Positions 36,257 through 44,609 of a stretch of DNA of 60,195 bases are shown in pieces (within the stretch, counting starts at the first letter, position 1; every line of letters starts with the position of its first letter). The notes below the pieces were generated by a model. That model saw nothing but the letters and a program-made list of their open reading frames with translations, searched no databases and was not told where the DNA came from. The DNA is from Paracoccaceae bacterium (lineage in GTDB: Bacteria; Pseudomonadota; Alphaproteobacteria; Rhodobacterales; Rhodobacteraceae): contig JAIXZY010000022.1 of the NCBI GenBank assembly GCA_027489355.1, forward strand, positions 1 to 60,195, in the 5' to 3' direction. The position numbers and the translations under genes are program-made.

Positions 36257-38494
36257 CTAGAGGTCAAGGTTCTCGAACAGCTGCGCCAACATCGGCCCAA
36301 CCATGTTGCTGTAATCATCGGTCCATGGACGCGCTCCCGATGAGTCGCCGGCGACCCATCGGGGATCACCGCTGAACGAGGCCAGATCCTCGCGCGACTT
36401 CGCTACAAGGACGACGTCAGAGGCGGACTCCCATAGAAGACTGTCCTCCTCCGTCGGCGAGTGGCGTTGCAGCAGGGTGACGCCACCTGCGGCTTCGGCT
36501 GAAGCGATGGCGACGTCGCGGAGTTGGAGATTCCTATTGGAAAGATGAAGGACAACGACGCCTCCCGGTCGCAGCTTGCTCAGGTACATGCCTATCGCTT
36601 CGCGCGTCAGCAGGTGTGTCGGCACAGCGTCGGAGGAGAAAGCATCAAACAGCACGAGGTCGTAACCGCCGGCCGGCGTGCGCGCCAAAGTGAGTCGGGC
36701 ATCTCCGGTCACATAGTCAACGGCCCCGCGCGCACATGTCGTCGTATAGCTGAAGTAGAACGGATCAGAAGCGAGCTCGACGATCAGCGGATCGATCTCG
36801 AAAAACGTCATCCGGTCACCCGGTCTTACAAAAGCCGCGACCGACCCGGCTCCGAGGCCCGTTACAGCCACCGAGAGTGCGGGCTTTCGTGATTGCAGAT
36901 TGGCGAAAACCTGACCGATGGGGGTTGCCGGTGCGTAATAGACGAGGGGACGGCACTCGATCTCCGGATTTCGCGCCTGCGCTCCATGCAAAGTGGTTCC
37001 GTGTGTCATCGACCGGACATCTCCGGAGAGTGCGTCATCCTCGACGTCGGAGATCGTTACGACACCAAAGAAGTTCCGCCAGACGGCTCCGCCCTGCGCA
37101 TAGTCGCTGATGCTGAAGGCCGAAATCGCCAGCGCGGCCACCAGTGAAACAAGCAAAAGGCGGGCGCGACGCACGAGGAAGGCCAGGGGGACACAGGCCA
37201 GAAGGCATAGCCTCATGCCCAAAACGGCCGCCTCGTCATACCCCCGCAACGCGGCGATGAGCGGAGCGCCCGCGGCGGCGACAATGCCGATGGCCCAAAG
37301 GGCCAGCAGACGGCGATCCTTCAGGTTTCCGGCCGCGGCCAGAGCAAAGCAAGCCAATACAAGGGCGGCAGGGTATTCTATGACTGTGGTGAAGAGCACC
37401 GGGGCCAAGAATGCGTTAAAGCCACCCCCGAGGACTCCCCCAACGGACAGCCAAAGGTAAAAGTCCGTCAGATGCGCCGGATCCGGTCTGAGGCTGTACA
37501 ACCGCATGTGGCATGCCAGAGCACAAGCCGTGAATGCCGCAAGATGAATCAACAACTGCAGGACAAAGTTATCCTCGGAGAAATACATCCCGGAAAGACA
37601 GAGCGCGACAAGGACGACCTGAATTGACAGCAGACGATCGTCCGAGATCCGGTTGTCGCCGAATGCGATGATGAATGTGCCCAGATAAAGGGCGAGCGGG
37701 AGCACCCAGAACAGGGGCGCAGAAGCCACGTCGGTCGTAATGTGGCTCGTTACGCCCAGCATCAGGCTGGAAGGGACTGCCGCGAGCGCAGTCCACAAAG
37801 CGCGCCGCCGCCAGGTCGCCGCCGGGGCCACTGTTGAGGCAGTCGGCACTTGCGCAACTGCGCGAGCCCTTACGGTCAGGAACAAGCCGACCAGCACAAC
37901 AACGAAGACAGCATAACCAGCGGACCATAGCCAACGCTGCCCCGTCAACGTCATGATGGGCTCAAGGAGCAGCGGATATCCGAGGAGCGCGGCCAGACTC
38001 CCGAGGTTGCTGGCCGCATAGAGCCGATAGGTCCGATCGGCAGCTTCGCCTCGCCGCGTCCGCGCATACCACGCCTGCACCAGCGGTGCTGTCGCCGATA
38101 GGGCTGCGAACGGAGCTCCAACTGAGATCAGGAGGGTTATCAGCAACCAAAGGGCAGGCCGCTCAACGTTCGGGTCGCCGAGGACAGTGCTGACCTGGAG
38201 CGGCAAAGCGGTGGCCGCCACGATCAGGACAGCGAGGTGCGAGAGAATCTGCAAGCGGATCGAACCAATCCTCTGCAGCTGGTTCGCATAGGCATATCCG
38301 ACCAGCAGCCCTCCTTGGAAGAAGGCCATGCTCGTGGTCCAGACGGCGGGGCTTCCGCCGAGGGATGGCAGGAGAAGGCGTCCCACAATAGGCTGTAACG
38401 AAAAGACTAGAAACGCGCTCAAAAGAATCGCCGAGGGGAAAACTATTGACTCGTCAAACACCGGTGAAGTTTTCGCTGCAGTCACGTCGGTCAT
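36257..38494 (-). CDS. Membrane-anchored spermidine-synthase-like protein
   Basis: A 745-residue protein in two parts. Residues about 20-480 contain some 12-14 hydrophobic helices resembling a transporter-like membrane domain; residues about 500-745 form a methyltransferase/aminopropyltransferase-like domain with AVTGLGAGSVAAFVRPGDRM, the acidic FFEIDP loop, DYVTGDARLTL and DLVLFDAFSSDAVPTHLLT. Similar fusions are annotated as spermidine synthases, but a polyamine product is unproven. It is divergent from the pilus operon (188 bases). Its codon use is less GC-biased than genes to the left. Confidence 0.75.
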   Translation of the reverse strand: MTDVTAAKTSPVFDESIVFPSAILLSAFLVFSLQPIVGRLLLPSLGGSPAVWTTSMAFFQGGLLVGYAYANQLQRIGSIRLQILSHLAVLIVAATALPLQVSTVLGDPNVERPALWLLITLLISVGAPFAALSATAPLVQAWYARTRRGEAADRTYRLYAASNLGSLAALLGYPLLLEPIMTLTGQRWLWSAGYAVFVVVLVGLFLTVRARAVAQVPTASTVAPAATWRRRALWTALAAVPSSLMLGVTSHITTDVASAPLFWVLPLALYLGTFIIAFGDNRISDDRLLSIQVVLVALCLSGMYFSEDNFVLQLLIHLAAFTACALACHMRLYSLRPDPAHLTDFYLWLSVGGVLGGGFNAFLAPVLFTTVIEYPAALVLACFALAAAGNLKDRRLLALWAIGIVAAAGAPLIAALRGYDEAAVLGMRLCLLACVPLAFLVRRARLLLVSLVAALAISAFSISDYAQGGAVWRNFFGVVTISDVEDDALSGDVRSMTHGTTLHGAQARNPEIECRPLVYYAPATPIGQVFANLQSRKPALSVAVTGLGAGSVAAFVRPGDRMTFFEIDPLIVELASDPFYFSYTTTCARGAVDYVTGDARLTLARTPAGGYDLVLFDAFSSDAVPTHLLTREAIGMYLSKLRPGGVVVLHLSNRNLQLRDVAIASAEAAGGVTLLQRHSPTEEDSLLWESASDVVLVAKSREDLASFSGDPRWVAGDSSGARPWTDDYSNMVGPMLAQLFENLDL

Positions 38495-38601
38495 GAAAAG
38501 TCCCCTCGACGGACGAAGAAGCGCGCCCGTTCATGTTGGGATACTGCGCGGACCACAATGCCTTAGCCAAGTGCCAGCGCCCATAATGAGCACGCATCGG
38601 T

Positions 38602-38656
38602 TTGACGCGCCAATGCCCCTGAGCGCATGAAATAGGAAGCGGAGCAGTTCCGCTTC
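38602..38656 (+). promoter_or_regulatory. Candidate promoter and inverted repeat before the pilin gene
   Basis: TTGACG (38602-38607), 17 bases, then GCATGA (38625-38630) is a plausible but weak housekeeping promoter. It is followed at once by a perfect 8-bp inverted repeat GAAGCGGA-N5-TCCGCTTC (38636-38656), which could be an operator or a 5' leader hairpin. The ribosome site AGGGGGGCGGG precedes ATG 38683. Confidence 0.4.
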
Positions 38657-38682
38657 GATATCTCAAACAAGGGGGGCGGGTT

Positions 38683-38883
38683 ATGCTGCGCCAGTTCATC
38701 GATCAAGTGGCCGTGGTCCTCAAGGACGAGAGCGGCCTGACTTCTACCGAGTACTCCACCATGGGTGGGGCCATGGCCGGCGGTGTGTTCACCATGGCTG
38801 ATGCGCTGACCCAGGCTTCGGGGACGGCCTTCGACAACGTCATCAACGCCGTTGCTGGCGACTCCGAAACGCCCGCGGCCTAA
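38683..38883 (+). CDS. Flp-type pilin
   Basis: A 66-residue protein with the Flp prepilin signature: basic/hydrophilic leader, then E-S-G cut site followed by LTSTEYSTM (Gly at -1 and Glu at +5). The following segment GGAMAGGVFTMADALTQA is much less hydrophobic than canonical Flp pilins, so assembly may differ. It begins a row of Flp/Tad genes with overlapping starts. It is the likely major pilin; a second pilin-like protein is at 44610-44897. Confidence 0.78.
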   Translation: MLRQFIDQVAVVLKDESGLTSTEYSTMGGAMAGGVFTMADALTQASGTAFDNVINAVAGDSETPAA

Positions 38884-38891
38884 ACTCTGGC

Positions 38892-39374
38892 ATGACGGCT
38901 GCGGCTGTTGCCCACTGGGTGGCCTTGGCAGCCTTATGTGTACTCTTCGGATGCGCATACAGTGACGTTCGGGATCGAACGATCCCGAACGTCGCTGTTT
39001 TTTTGCTGGCTGTTTTGGGCCTGATTGAGGCGGCTGCGCTTCAGCGCGCTGACATCGCTCGCACTGTTCTGGTGGCCGGTCTTCTTTTCGTCGGCCTCAT
39101 GCCGCTTCATCGGAAGGGGGTGCTGGGTGGAGGCGACCTGAAGCTGATTACAGCCTTGATGTTATGGCTTGCGCCGTTGCAAGCTGGCCTGTTTTTGCTT
39201 CTGGTTCTCGCGTCGGGGGGCGTCGTGGGTCTGATTTTCCTGGTCTTTGGACGACTGCGCGCTTGGGTCGTTCCTCACGCATCGCCCGCTGTCAGCGTTC
39301 CCTACGCTTTGGCCATTGCGGGCGGCTTTCTGGCGATCCGTCCTGACCTGTTGCAGAGAGTGCTAGGCCAGTGA
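38892..39374 (+). CDS. cpaA: Prepilin peptidase CpaA/TadV-like
   Basis: A 160-residue membrane protein of the A24 family, with aspartates in CAYSDVRDRTIPN and G-G-G-D-L-K, the two catalytic aspartates of type IV prepilin peptidases. About five helices. It would cut the Flp pilin leader after glycine. It starts eight bases after the pilin stop and overlaps the next gene by four bases. Confidence 0.9.
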   Translation: MTAAAVAHWVALAALCVLFGCAYSDVRDRTIPNVAVFLLAVLGLIEAAALQRADIARTVLVAGLLFVGLMPLHRKGVLGGGDLKLITALMLWLAPLQAGLFLLLVLASGGVVGLIFLVFGRLRAWVVPHASPAVSVPYALAIAGGFLAIRPDLLQRVLGQ

Positions 39375-39586
39375 ATCAGGACCCGCACAATACCCACGAC
39401 AAGTCTTCCGGGTCCGCGGAGCCTGATGCGAAATCCGCGGTGACGGCGCCACCTCCGGCCAAGCCAGGTCTCGGGCGAAACGTCCTGCATTTTGTCGGTG
39501 CCGTTGTGGCCGCCTACGTGATCCTGACAACTTTGCGCCTTGTGGTGATTCCGTGGCTCGCTGGCCTCGGCCTTTGGCCGTTCTGA
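39371..39586 (+). CDS. Small membrane protein of the pilus operon
   Basis: A 71-residue protein: hydrophilic N-terminal half rich in Ser, Pro and Ala, then one hydrophobic helix (VLHFVGAVVAAYVILTTLRL) and a short Trp-ending tail. Start GTG 39371 overlaps the cpaA stop (GTGA). Not a recognised family; position suggests a pilus accessory protein. Confidence 0.6.
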   Translation: MNQDPHNTHDKSSGSAEPDAKSAVTAPPPAKPGLGRNVLHFVGAVVAAYVILTTLRLVVIPWLAGLGLWPF

Positions 39587-39599
39587 CAGGAGGACCCCG

Positions 39600-40499
39600 G
39601 TGGCTGAACCGTTTCGCCTTGGACTTGGGGGATCGAACGCCGGAGGCGGACGTCTCGCTCTGATCGCCAAGAACGTGGGCATGTTCCTGTTTGCCTTGGC
39701 CGTCGCAGTCGGGCTTGGGACGGCCTTGAAGTCCATGGTGGGTAACGGCTCAACCGAAGGCCGGTTCTACGCTGAAGCACGCGTTCCGCTTCGTGCGGGC
39801 GAGTTGGTAACTATGGACAAAATCGCATGGCGATCGGCCCAGGGCCGCAGACTTGAAGGTGCATTCACGTCTTCGGATCGTACGGGCAGCAACCTGATCG
39901 GTCGCCGCCTTACCCGCCCTGTGCAGGCCGGAAGGCCGGTCCCGCTTGCAGCACTGGCCTCCCAATCCGATGCCCAGGCGCTCTCCCTCGCACAGGGCGA
40001 GGTCGCCTTCGTGCTGTCTGGAGCTGAAACCTTGGCCGTGGCAGGCTTTGTGAAACCAGGCGATTTCGTGAACGTGATCGCAGTTCTGGGCGCAGGGCGT
40101 CAAGGCGGCCCGGTCGACCCGTCTGTGGGTACGGTAGTCCAGGCTGCCCGCGTTCTGGCGGTGCAGCCCGTGCCGGGCCGACGTGACAACGGAATTTCCA
40201 TAGCTCTGTCGATGAGTTCGCAGGAAGCAGAAGATCTTGCAGCATGGCGCTATGCGGGACGCCTCGTGGTGGCACTCGCCGGCACGCCGGATGAGTTGAG
40301 CGAATATGTTGAGTGGCGCCCCCTGTATGAGGATACCGCCGAGAGCGATCCCGGTCTGAGCGCCGACGAGAGCTACGTGGATCCCGTTTGGGAGGGCGGT
40401 GAGGACGAGGCTGCCGGCGAAGAAGAGATCATGATCTACGAAGAGCCCGAGATCGAGGTTGTTGGTCCTTCCGGGATCCAGACAAGGCCGACACCATGA
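39600..40499 (+). CDS. cpaB: Flp pilus assembly protein CpaB
   Basis: A 299-residue protein with one N-terminal transmembrane helix (about 22-42) and a periplasmic domain with RVPLRAGELVTMDKIAWRS and VAGFVKPGDFVNVIAVLG, as in CpaB/RcpC, which stabilises the secretin channel. The C-terminal 60 residues are very acidic (E-rich). GTG 39600 follows AGGAGG (39588-39593) by six bases, which supports it. It overlaps cpaC by four bases. Confidence 0.85.
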   Translation: MAEPFRLGLGGSNAGGGRLALIAKNVGMFLFALAVAVGLGTALKSMVGNGSTEGRFYAEARVPLRAGELVTMDKIAWRSAQGRRLEGAFTSSDRTGSNLIGRRLTRPVQAGRPVPLAALASQSDAQALSLAQGEVAFVLSGAETLAVAGFVKPGDFVNVIAVLGAGRQGGPVDPSVGTVVQAARVLAVQPVPGRRDNGISIALSMSSQEAEDLAAWRYAGRLVVALAGTPDELSEYVEWRPLYEDTAESDPGLSADESYVDPVWEGGEDEAAGEEEIMIYEEPEIEVVGPSGIQTRPTP

Positions 40500-41764
40500 A
40501 GATCCTCACCAACTGGCTGCGCCTCCTCGCATTCGCAGCCATTCTCGGCCAGGCGTTTCCCGCGATGGCCCAGACGACGCTGGGATTGAACGAGGGCGGC
40601 ATGATCGTTCTCGGCGCGGATCGCGATATTGCCTCAGTCGTGGTATCGAACGAGGGCGTGGTCACCGTTGAACCTCGCGGTCGGCGCAGCCTCGTTGTTT
40701 TCGGCCGGAAGGCGGGGTTCGTCGAAATCCTTCTGCTCGACGCGGATAACCGACTGATCGAACAGAACAGCCTGGAAGTGCGCCACGACCTGACCGCCCT
40801 GAACCGTCTGATTACTGAAGCTGCTCCGGGCTCGAACGTGGTCGTCTCTCGAGCGGGTGACGTGATCGTGCTGAGTGGAGTGACTGTCGACTCCGCCCAG
40901 TCTGCCTTGATCCAGAACATCGTTCAGGGAGCTTCACCGAACGTCCGGCTGATCAACATGCTGGTGACTGACGTGGACGACCAGGTCGCCGTTTCCGTCC
41001 GGGTCATGGAGGTGCGTACCAACCGGTTGAGCGAAGTCGGTCTCAGGTGGTCCGCCCAGAACCGTTTCAATGACGGCAACGTGGTGATCGGTTCATCGCT
41101 CGCAGACGCGGTTGCACAGATCGTAACCGGCGGGCTTTTCGGCACAGCGCGCTTCACCGTTGATCGCTTTACTCTCGACTCCTACATCGATTTCCTACGC
41201 AATGAAGGCGTTGCCACACTTCTGGCGCAGCCGGTCATTCTTACGACTGATGGAGAACGGGCACGGTTTCTTGCCGGAGGCGAGTTACCTGTTCCGGTGC
41301 CTTATCTCAACACGACGGGTGGTACTTCTACGCTTGGTTACACTTACAAGCCATATGGGGTAACCTTGGAGTTTACGTCGAGAATCCTCGATGGTGATCG
41401 TGTACGGCTCCAGCTCTCGGCCGAAGTCAGTTCGGTCGATCGCAGCCAGGCTGTCGAGTTTGCGGGTGCCCGTGTCCCGGCCCTTACGACACGGCGCGCC
41501 GAGACCACTGTGGTGCTGGCCTTCGGTGAGAGCGTCGCGATCGCCGGCCTTCGATCCGCAGAGACTACCGCCAACCGGCGCCGACTACCGTTTGACACCC
41601 CTTTCGGTATTGGAGACATTCTCGCAGGCAATCGGGCCGAACAAGGCTCAGAGACGGAACTGGTCCTCATTGTGACGCCGATCAGGGCGAGCGAGGTCGG
41701 GCCCGTCATGCCATCCCCGACCGTCCCCGGCACCGAGGCTCCTCCCGCCGTCTCACGACCATGA
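40496..41764 (+). CDS. cpaC: Flp pilus secretin CpaC/RcpA
   Basis: A 422-residue exported protein with signal peptide (ends A-M-A-Q, about residue 25), a pilus-type BON-like N-region (VVVSRAGDVIVLSGVTVDS) and a secretin domain with the usual VRVMEVRTNRLSEVGLRW and LLAQPVILTTDGERARFLAG, then LVLIVTPI near the C-terminus. It forms the outer-membrane channel. No CpaD lipoprotein gene follows; cpaF starts at once (ATGA overlap). Confidence 0.92.
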   Translation: MKILTNWLRLLAFAAILGQAFPAMAQTTLGLNEGGMIVLGADRDIASVVVSNEGVVTVEPRGRRSLVVFGRKAGFVEILLLDADNRLIEQNSLEVRHDLTALNRLITEAAPGSNVVVSRAGDVIVLSGVTVDSAQSALIQNIVQGASPNVRLINMLVTDVDDQVAVSVRVMEVRTNRLSEVGLRWSAQNRFNDGNVVIGSSLADAVAQIVTGGLFGTARFTVDRFTLDSYIDFLRNEGVATLLAQPVILTTDGERARFLAGGELPVPVPYLNTTGGTSTLGYTYKPYGVTLEFTSRILDGDRVRLQLSAEVSSVDRSQAVEFAGARVPALTTRRAETTVVLAFGESVAIAGLRSAETTANRRRLPFDTPFGIGDILAGNRAEQGSETELVLIVTPIRASEVGPVMPSPTVPGTEAPPAVSRP

Positions 41765-42867
41765 TCGGCATGGACCACCGCGCCCTGATCGACGCCCTGA
41801 TCGACGCCGCAGCTGCGCGGTTTCCCGGGCGCGCATCCGGCGATCTCGAAGTGGAGCCGGAGGATCTCCGTCAGTTCTGCGCCCAGACACTGGAGGGGCT
41901 GGCCAGCGAGTACGACGGGGCCGACCGTGAGGAGCTTATCGACACGGTGATCGCAGAGCTCCTTGGCTTCGGCCCCCTGGATGCACTCATGCGCGACGTC
42001 ACCGTCACCGACGTCCTCGTCAATGGGCCGCACTCTGTCTTCGTCGAACGCTCGGGCCGCCTTGAGGTGTCGGACCGGACCTTCATCGATGACGAGCATC
42101 TGGCAGCCTTCGTACAGCGGCACGTCGCGCGCGCCGGACGATCGATCAGCCGGGCCAGCCCCTGGACAGACGTGGAACTGCGGGACGGCTCGCGCATGCA
42201 TGTCGTGGCGAGCCCGATTACCCCGCTCGGTCATGTCGTATCGATCAGACGCTTTCGGGAACAGCCGTTCACACTTGAACAGTTGGTGGAGCTGGGGAGT
42301 CTGAGTGCAGAGGCGGCAGACTGGTTGCGCGGTGCCGTTGAGAAGCGGCTTAATCTTGTGCTTGCTGGGGCCCCGGGCGTCGGAAAGTCCACGCTGCTCG
42401 CTGCGATACTCGGAGCCGTCGCAGCGAACGAACGTATAATCCTGATTGAGGATGTAAGCGAACTACGGGTGGACCATCCGCATTGCCTCAAGCTTCAGAC
42501 CCGGTCGGTCATCCACGGCACAGCGGAAACAGCATCCATCCGCGAACTGGTACGACAGACGCTGCGGATGCGGCCAGATCGCCTCGTTGTCGGCGAGGTC
42601 CGCGGTGCAGAGGCCTACGACATGATCAACAGCTTGTCGGCCGGTCTGAGAGGATGCCTGACGACGGTCCACGCTGGCTCGGTCCAGGAAGCTCTGAAAC
42701 GCCTTGCCGTTCTCCATGCAGAAGCTGGGGGGGGGCGCCCTCTTGAGGAATCACGCGATGCCGTGAACTCGGCAGTCCATGCCGTGATCCACCTGGAGAA
42801 GGACACTGACGGACGGCGTCGCGTGGCCCAGATCCTCGAGTTGGAGCGGTCTGGTGCGTCGAATTGA
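41761..42867 (+). CDS. cpaF: Flp pilus assembly ATPase CpaF/TadA
   Basis: A 368-residue VirB11-like secretion ATPase. Walker A GAPGVGKST, Asp box IILIEDVSELRV, Walker B MRPDRLVVGEVRG and a His box TTVHAGS are all present. It powers pilin assembly at the inner membrane. Shorter than CpaF with long N-termini but complete in its motifs. Overlaps cpaC by four bases and the TadB-like gene by 14. No TadZ/CpaE gene is next to it. Confidence 0.93.
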   Translation: MIGMDHRALIDALIDAAAARFPGRASGDLEVEPEDLRQFCAQTLEGLASEYDGADREELIDTVIAELLGFGPLDALMRDVTVTDVLVNGPHSVFVERSGRLEVSDRTFIDDEHLAAFVQRHVARAGRSISRASPWTDVELRDGSRMHVVASPITPLGHVVSIRRFREQPFTLEQLVELGSLSAEAADWLRGAVEKRLNLVLAGAPGVGKSTLLAAILGAVAANERIILIEDVSELRVDHPHCLKLQTRSVIHGTAETASIRELVRQTLRMRPDRLVVGEVRGAEAYDMINSLSAGLRGCLTTVHAGSVQEALKRLAVLHAEAGGGRPLEESRDAVNSAVHAVIHLEKDTDGRRRVAQILELERSGASN

Positions 42868-43555
42868 AGTCAGCCGGACCGAGTTCTTCATCCTCATCGG
42901 CACGCTGGCGTTGGTGTCCTCGGCAGCATGGCTCTGGTCGCAGAATTTTGCGCTCGCCGCCGCCCTCGGCATCGGGGCGGCCGTCGCCACATTGCAGACG
43001 ATGCGCGGCATGCGGGCGAGACAGCTGTCCGGAGAGCGTCGCCAGGTCATTGACCTGCTCCAGGAGGTCGGGCCGCTCGTCGCCGCAGGAGAGGCCCTGC
43101 ACCCCGCGGTGATTTCTGTCGCCGGGAAATTTCGCGATGGTCCGGTGCGCGCCATCGGGCTGGCACTGGAGCGTATGCAGACGGGCATGAGCGTGACCGC
43201 TGCATCTTCCCGGCTGAAAGGTAACCCCCTGTCTGTCTTGCTGTTCAAGCTGGTTCTGTTCCAGCGGCGTAACGGCGGCGACCCGCGCTGGCTGGTGGAC
43301 ACCCTGCGCAAACGACTCGAACTTTCGGCCGAGCTCGAACAGCGGCGTGAACTCGCCCTTGTTCAGATCCAGTGGCAGGCAACAGCCATCACCGTCATAT
43401 TCGGATTGGTCCTCGTCGCAGCGTTCCTTCGTGCCGGGCCGCTGATAGCTGCCCTGTTCGAAACCGGAGAAGGTCGCAGCATCGTCGCGACGGCGGCTGC
43501 CATGATCCTGTGGGGACGTGTCGCCCTGACGGCGCTGGAAGAGAGCATCCAATGA
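42854..43555 (+). CDS. TadB-like inner-membrane platform protein
   Basis: A 233-residue protein: two N-terminal helices (about 9-50), a T2SSF-type cytoplasmic domain (LQEVGPLVAAGEALHPAVIS, LVLFQRRNGGDPRWLVDTL) and two more helices near the C-terminus. It would form the pilus assembly platform with the next gene product. Start GTG 42854 overlaps cpaF by 14 bases; its stop overlaps the next start (ATGA). Confidence 0.82.
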   Translation: MRRIEVSRTEFFILIGTLALVSSAAWLWSQNFALAAALGIGAAVATLQTMRGMRARQLSGERRQVIDLLQEVGPLVAAGEALHPAVISVAGKFRDGPVRAIGLALERMQTGMSVTAASSRLKGNPLSVLLFKLVLFQRRNGGDPRWLVDTLRKRLELSAELEQRRELALVQIQWQATAITVIFGLVLVAAFLRAGPLIAALFETGEGRSIVATAAAMILWGRVALTALEESIQ

Positions 43556-44025
43556 CCGGGCCAGGATCAGCAGATCAGCAGGCAATGGATGAGCTCGCCG
43601 CCATTGCGGCGGCGGCGGCGGCCGACGCCGGAGCGGCTCCGGCCGAGGCTCTGGACTTCTCGATCGAAGTGATGCGTGAGACAGCGCCGTCGCCCCAACT
43701 CGCCGCCTTTGCCGAGGACGCACGGCGCTTGCGATATCTGAGGCATATCCCGGAATCGGGATTTGTCCCAAGAACAACGAGCGCCCTGTTCAAGATTCTT
43801 CGATTTGTTGTCGAAAGTGAGCGTAACGGCGACGATTTGCGGCTGAAGCTCGATATGTACCTAAAGTCTCAGGCAGACACCCGAGAGATTGAACTGCGGA
43901 AACGTATTGAGTCCGTACCAGTCTACATGATTGTAGTTCTTGTTTTGTTCTTCGTTCCTGCGATTCTTTTGGTCCTCATTGGCCCAGCCTTTCTGTCACT
44001 ACTCCGCTCTTTGTACGAAGTTTGA
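43552..44025 (+). CDS. TadC-like inner-membrane platform protein
   Basis: A 157-residue protein with a cytoplasmic T2SSF-type half (PQLAAFAEDARRLRYLRHIP; SERNGDDLRLKLDMYLKSQA) and a C-terminal hydrophobic helix (VYMIVVLVLFFVPAILLVLI). Much shorter than usual TadC (about 300 residues), apparently lacking the N-terminal membrane part. ATG 43552 overlaps the TadB-like stop by four bases. Identification is by order and helix pattern, so moderate. Confidence 0.7.
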   Translation: MTGPGSADQQAMDELAAIAAAAAADAGAAPAEALDFSIEVMRETAPSPQLAAFAEDARRLRYLRHIPESGFVPRTTSALFKILRFVVESERNGDDLRLKLDMYLKSQADTREIELRKRIESVPVYMIVVLVLFFVPAILLVLIGPAFLSLLRSLYEV

Positions 44026-44112
44026 ACTGCTCAGATTGAGCGTGATGCGCATGGCACTATCGTCGGCAACGGCCTAGCTTGGTTAGAGATGTTTGAATGG
44101 GGGGTCGGCGTC

Positions 44113-44604
44113 GTGAAGAATTTCATTAGGGCTTTTGCTTTTTCACTCGCGTTGGCGTTTGCCTTCGTGACCGTTTCGCCGGTCCTGACGCCGCAGCAAG
44201 CTTCGGCCCAGGCGCCGAAGACGCCGACGAAGGTCGTGAAGAAGACGTCCAAGAAGGCTGCCAACAAGCCCCAAAAGAAGGCCCCCAAGAAGACAAAAAA
44301 GTCGCCTAGCAAGAAGGCGGCCAAGAAGAATGCGAAGAAGGCGGTAAAGAAGAGCTCCAAGAAGGCGACCTCCAAAAAGGCCAAGAAGGCCCCCAAGAAG
44401 TCGACCAAGAAGGTCGCCTCCAAGGGCGCCAAGAAGTCTGCCAAGAAGGTCAACTCGAAGGCCCCCAAGAAGTCGACCAAGAAGGTCAACTCGAAGGCCC
44501 CCAAGAAGTCGACCAAAAAGGTTCAGTCCAAGACCTCCAAGAAAACCACAACTTCGGCCAAGGCCGGTGGCGAGTGGGTCTGGGTTCCTGCGCCCAAGAA
44601 GTAA
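44113..44604 (+). CDS. Exported lysine-rich (histone H1-like) protein
   Basis: A 163-residue protein from GTG 44113, preceded by GGGGGG. An alternative ATG at 44089 adds eight residues. A signal peptide (KNFIRAFAFSLALAFAFVTV, cut after A-S-A-Q-A) is followed by about 105 residues made of Lys, Ala, Ser, Thr, Pro and Val in imperfect repeats of the type K-K-S-T-K-K-V-N-S-K-A-P. The C-terminus returns to an ordinary GGEWVWVPAPKK. So a strong polycation is sent across the inner membrane. No family function is known to me; DNA, polysaccharide or cell-wall binding is conceivable. Within the pilus gene row, before the second pilin-like gene. Confidence 0.7.
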   Translation: MKNFIRAFAFSLALAFAFVTVSPVLTPQQASAQAPKTPTKVVKKTSKKAANKPQKKAPKKTKKSPSKKAAKKNAKKAVKKSSKKATSKKAKKAPKKSTKKVASKGAKKSAKKVNSKAPKKSTKKVNSKAPKKSTKKVQSKTSKKTTTSAKAGGEWVWVPAPKK

Positions 44605-44609
44605 AGGCA

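Noticed and set aside
44280-44540. Short repeats in the lysine-rich gene considered as a CRISPR array
   Set aside because: Repeats are imperfect, in frame, with no unique spacers; they simply encode Lys/Ala/Pro repeats.
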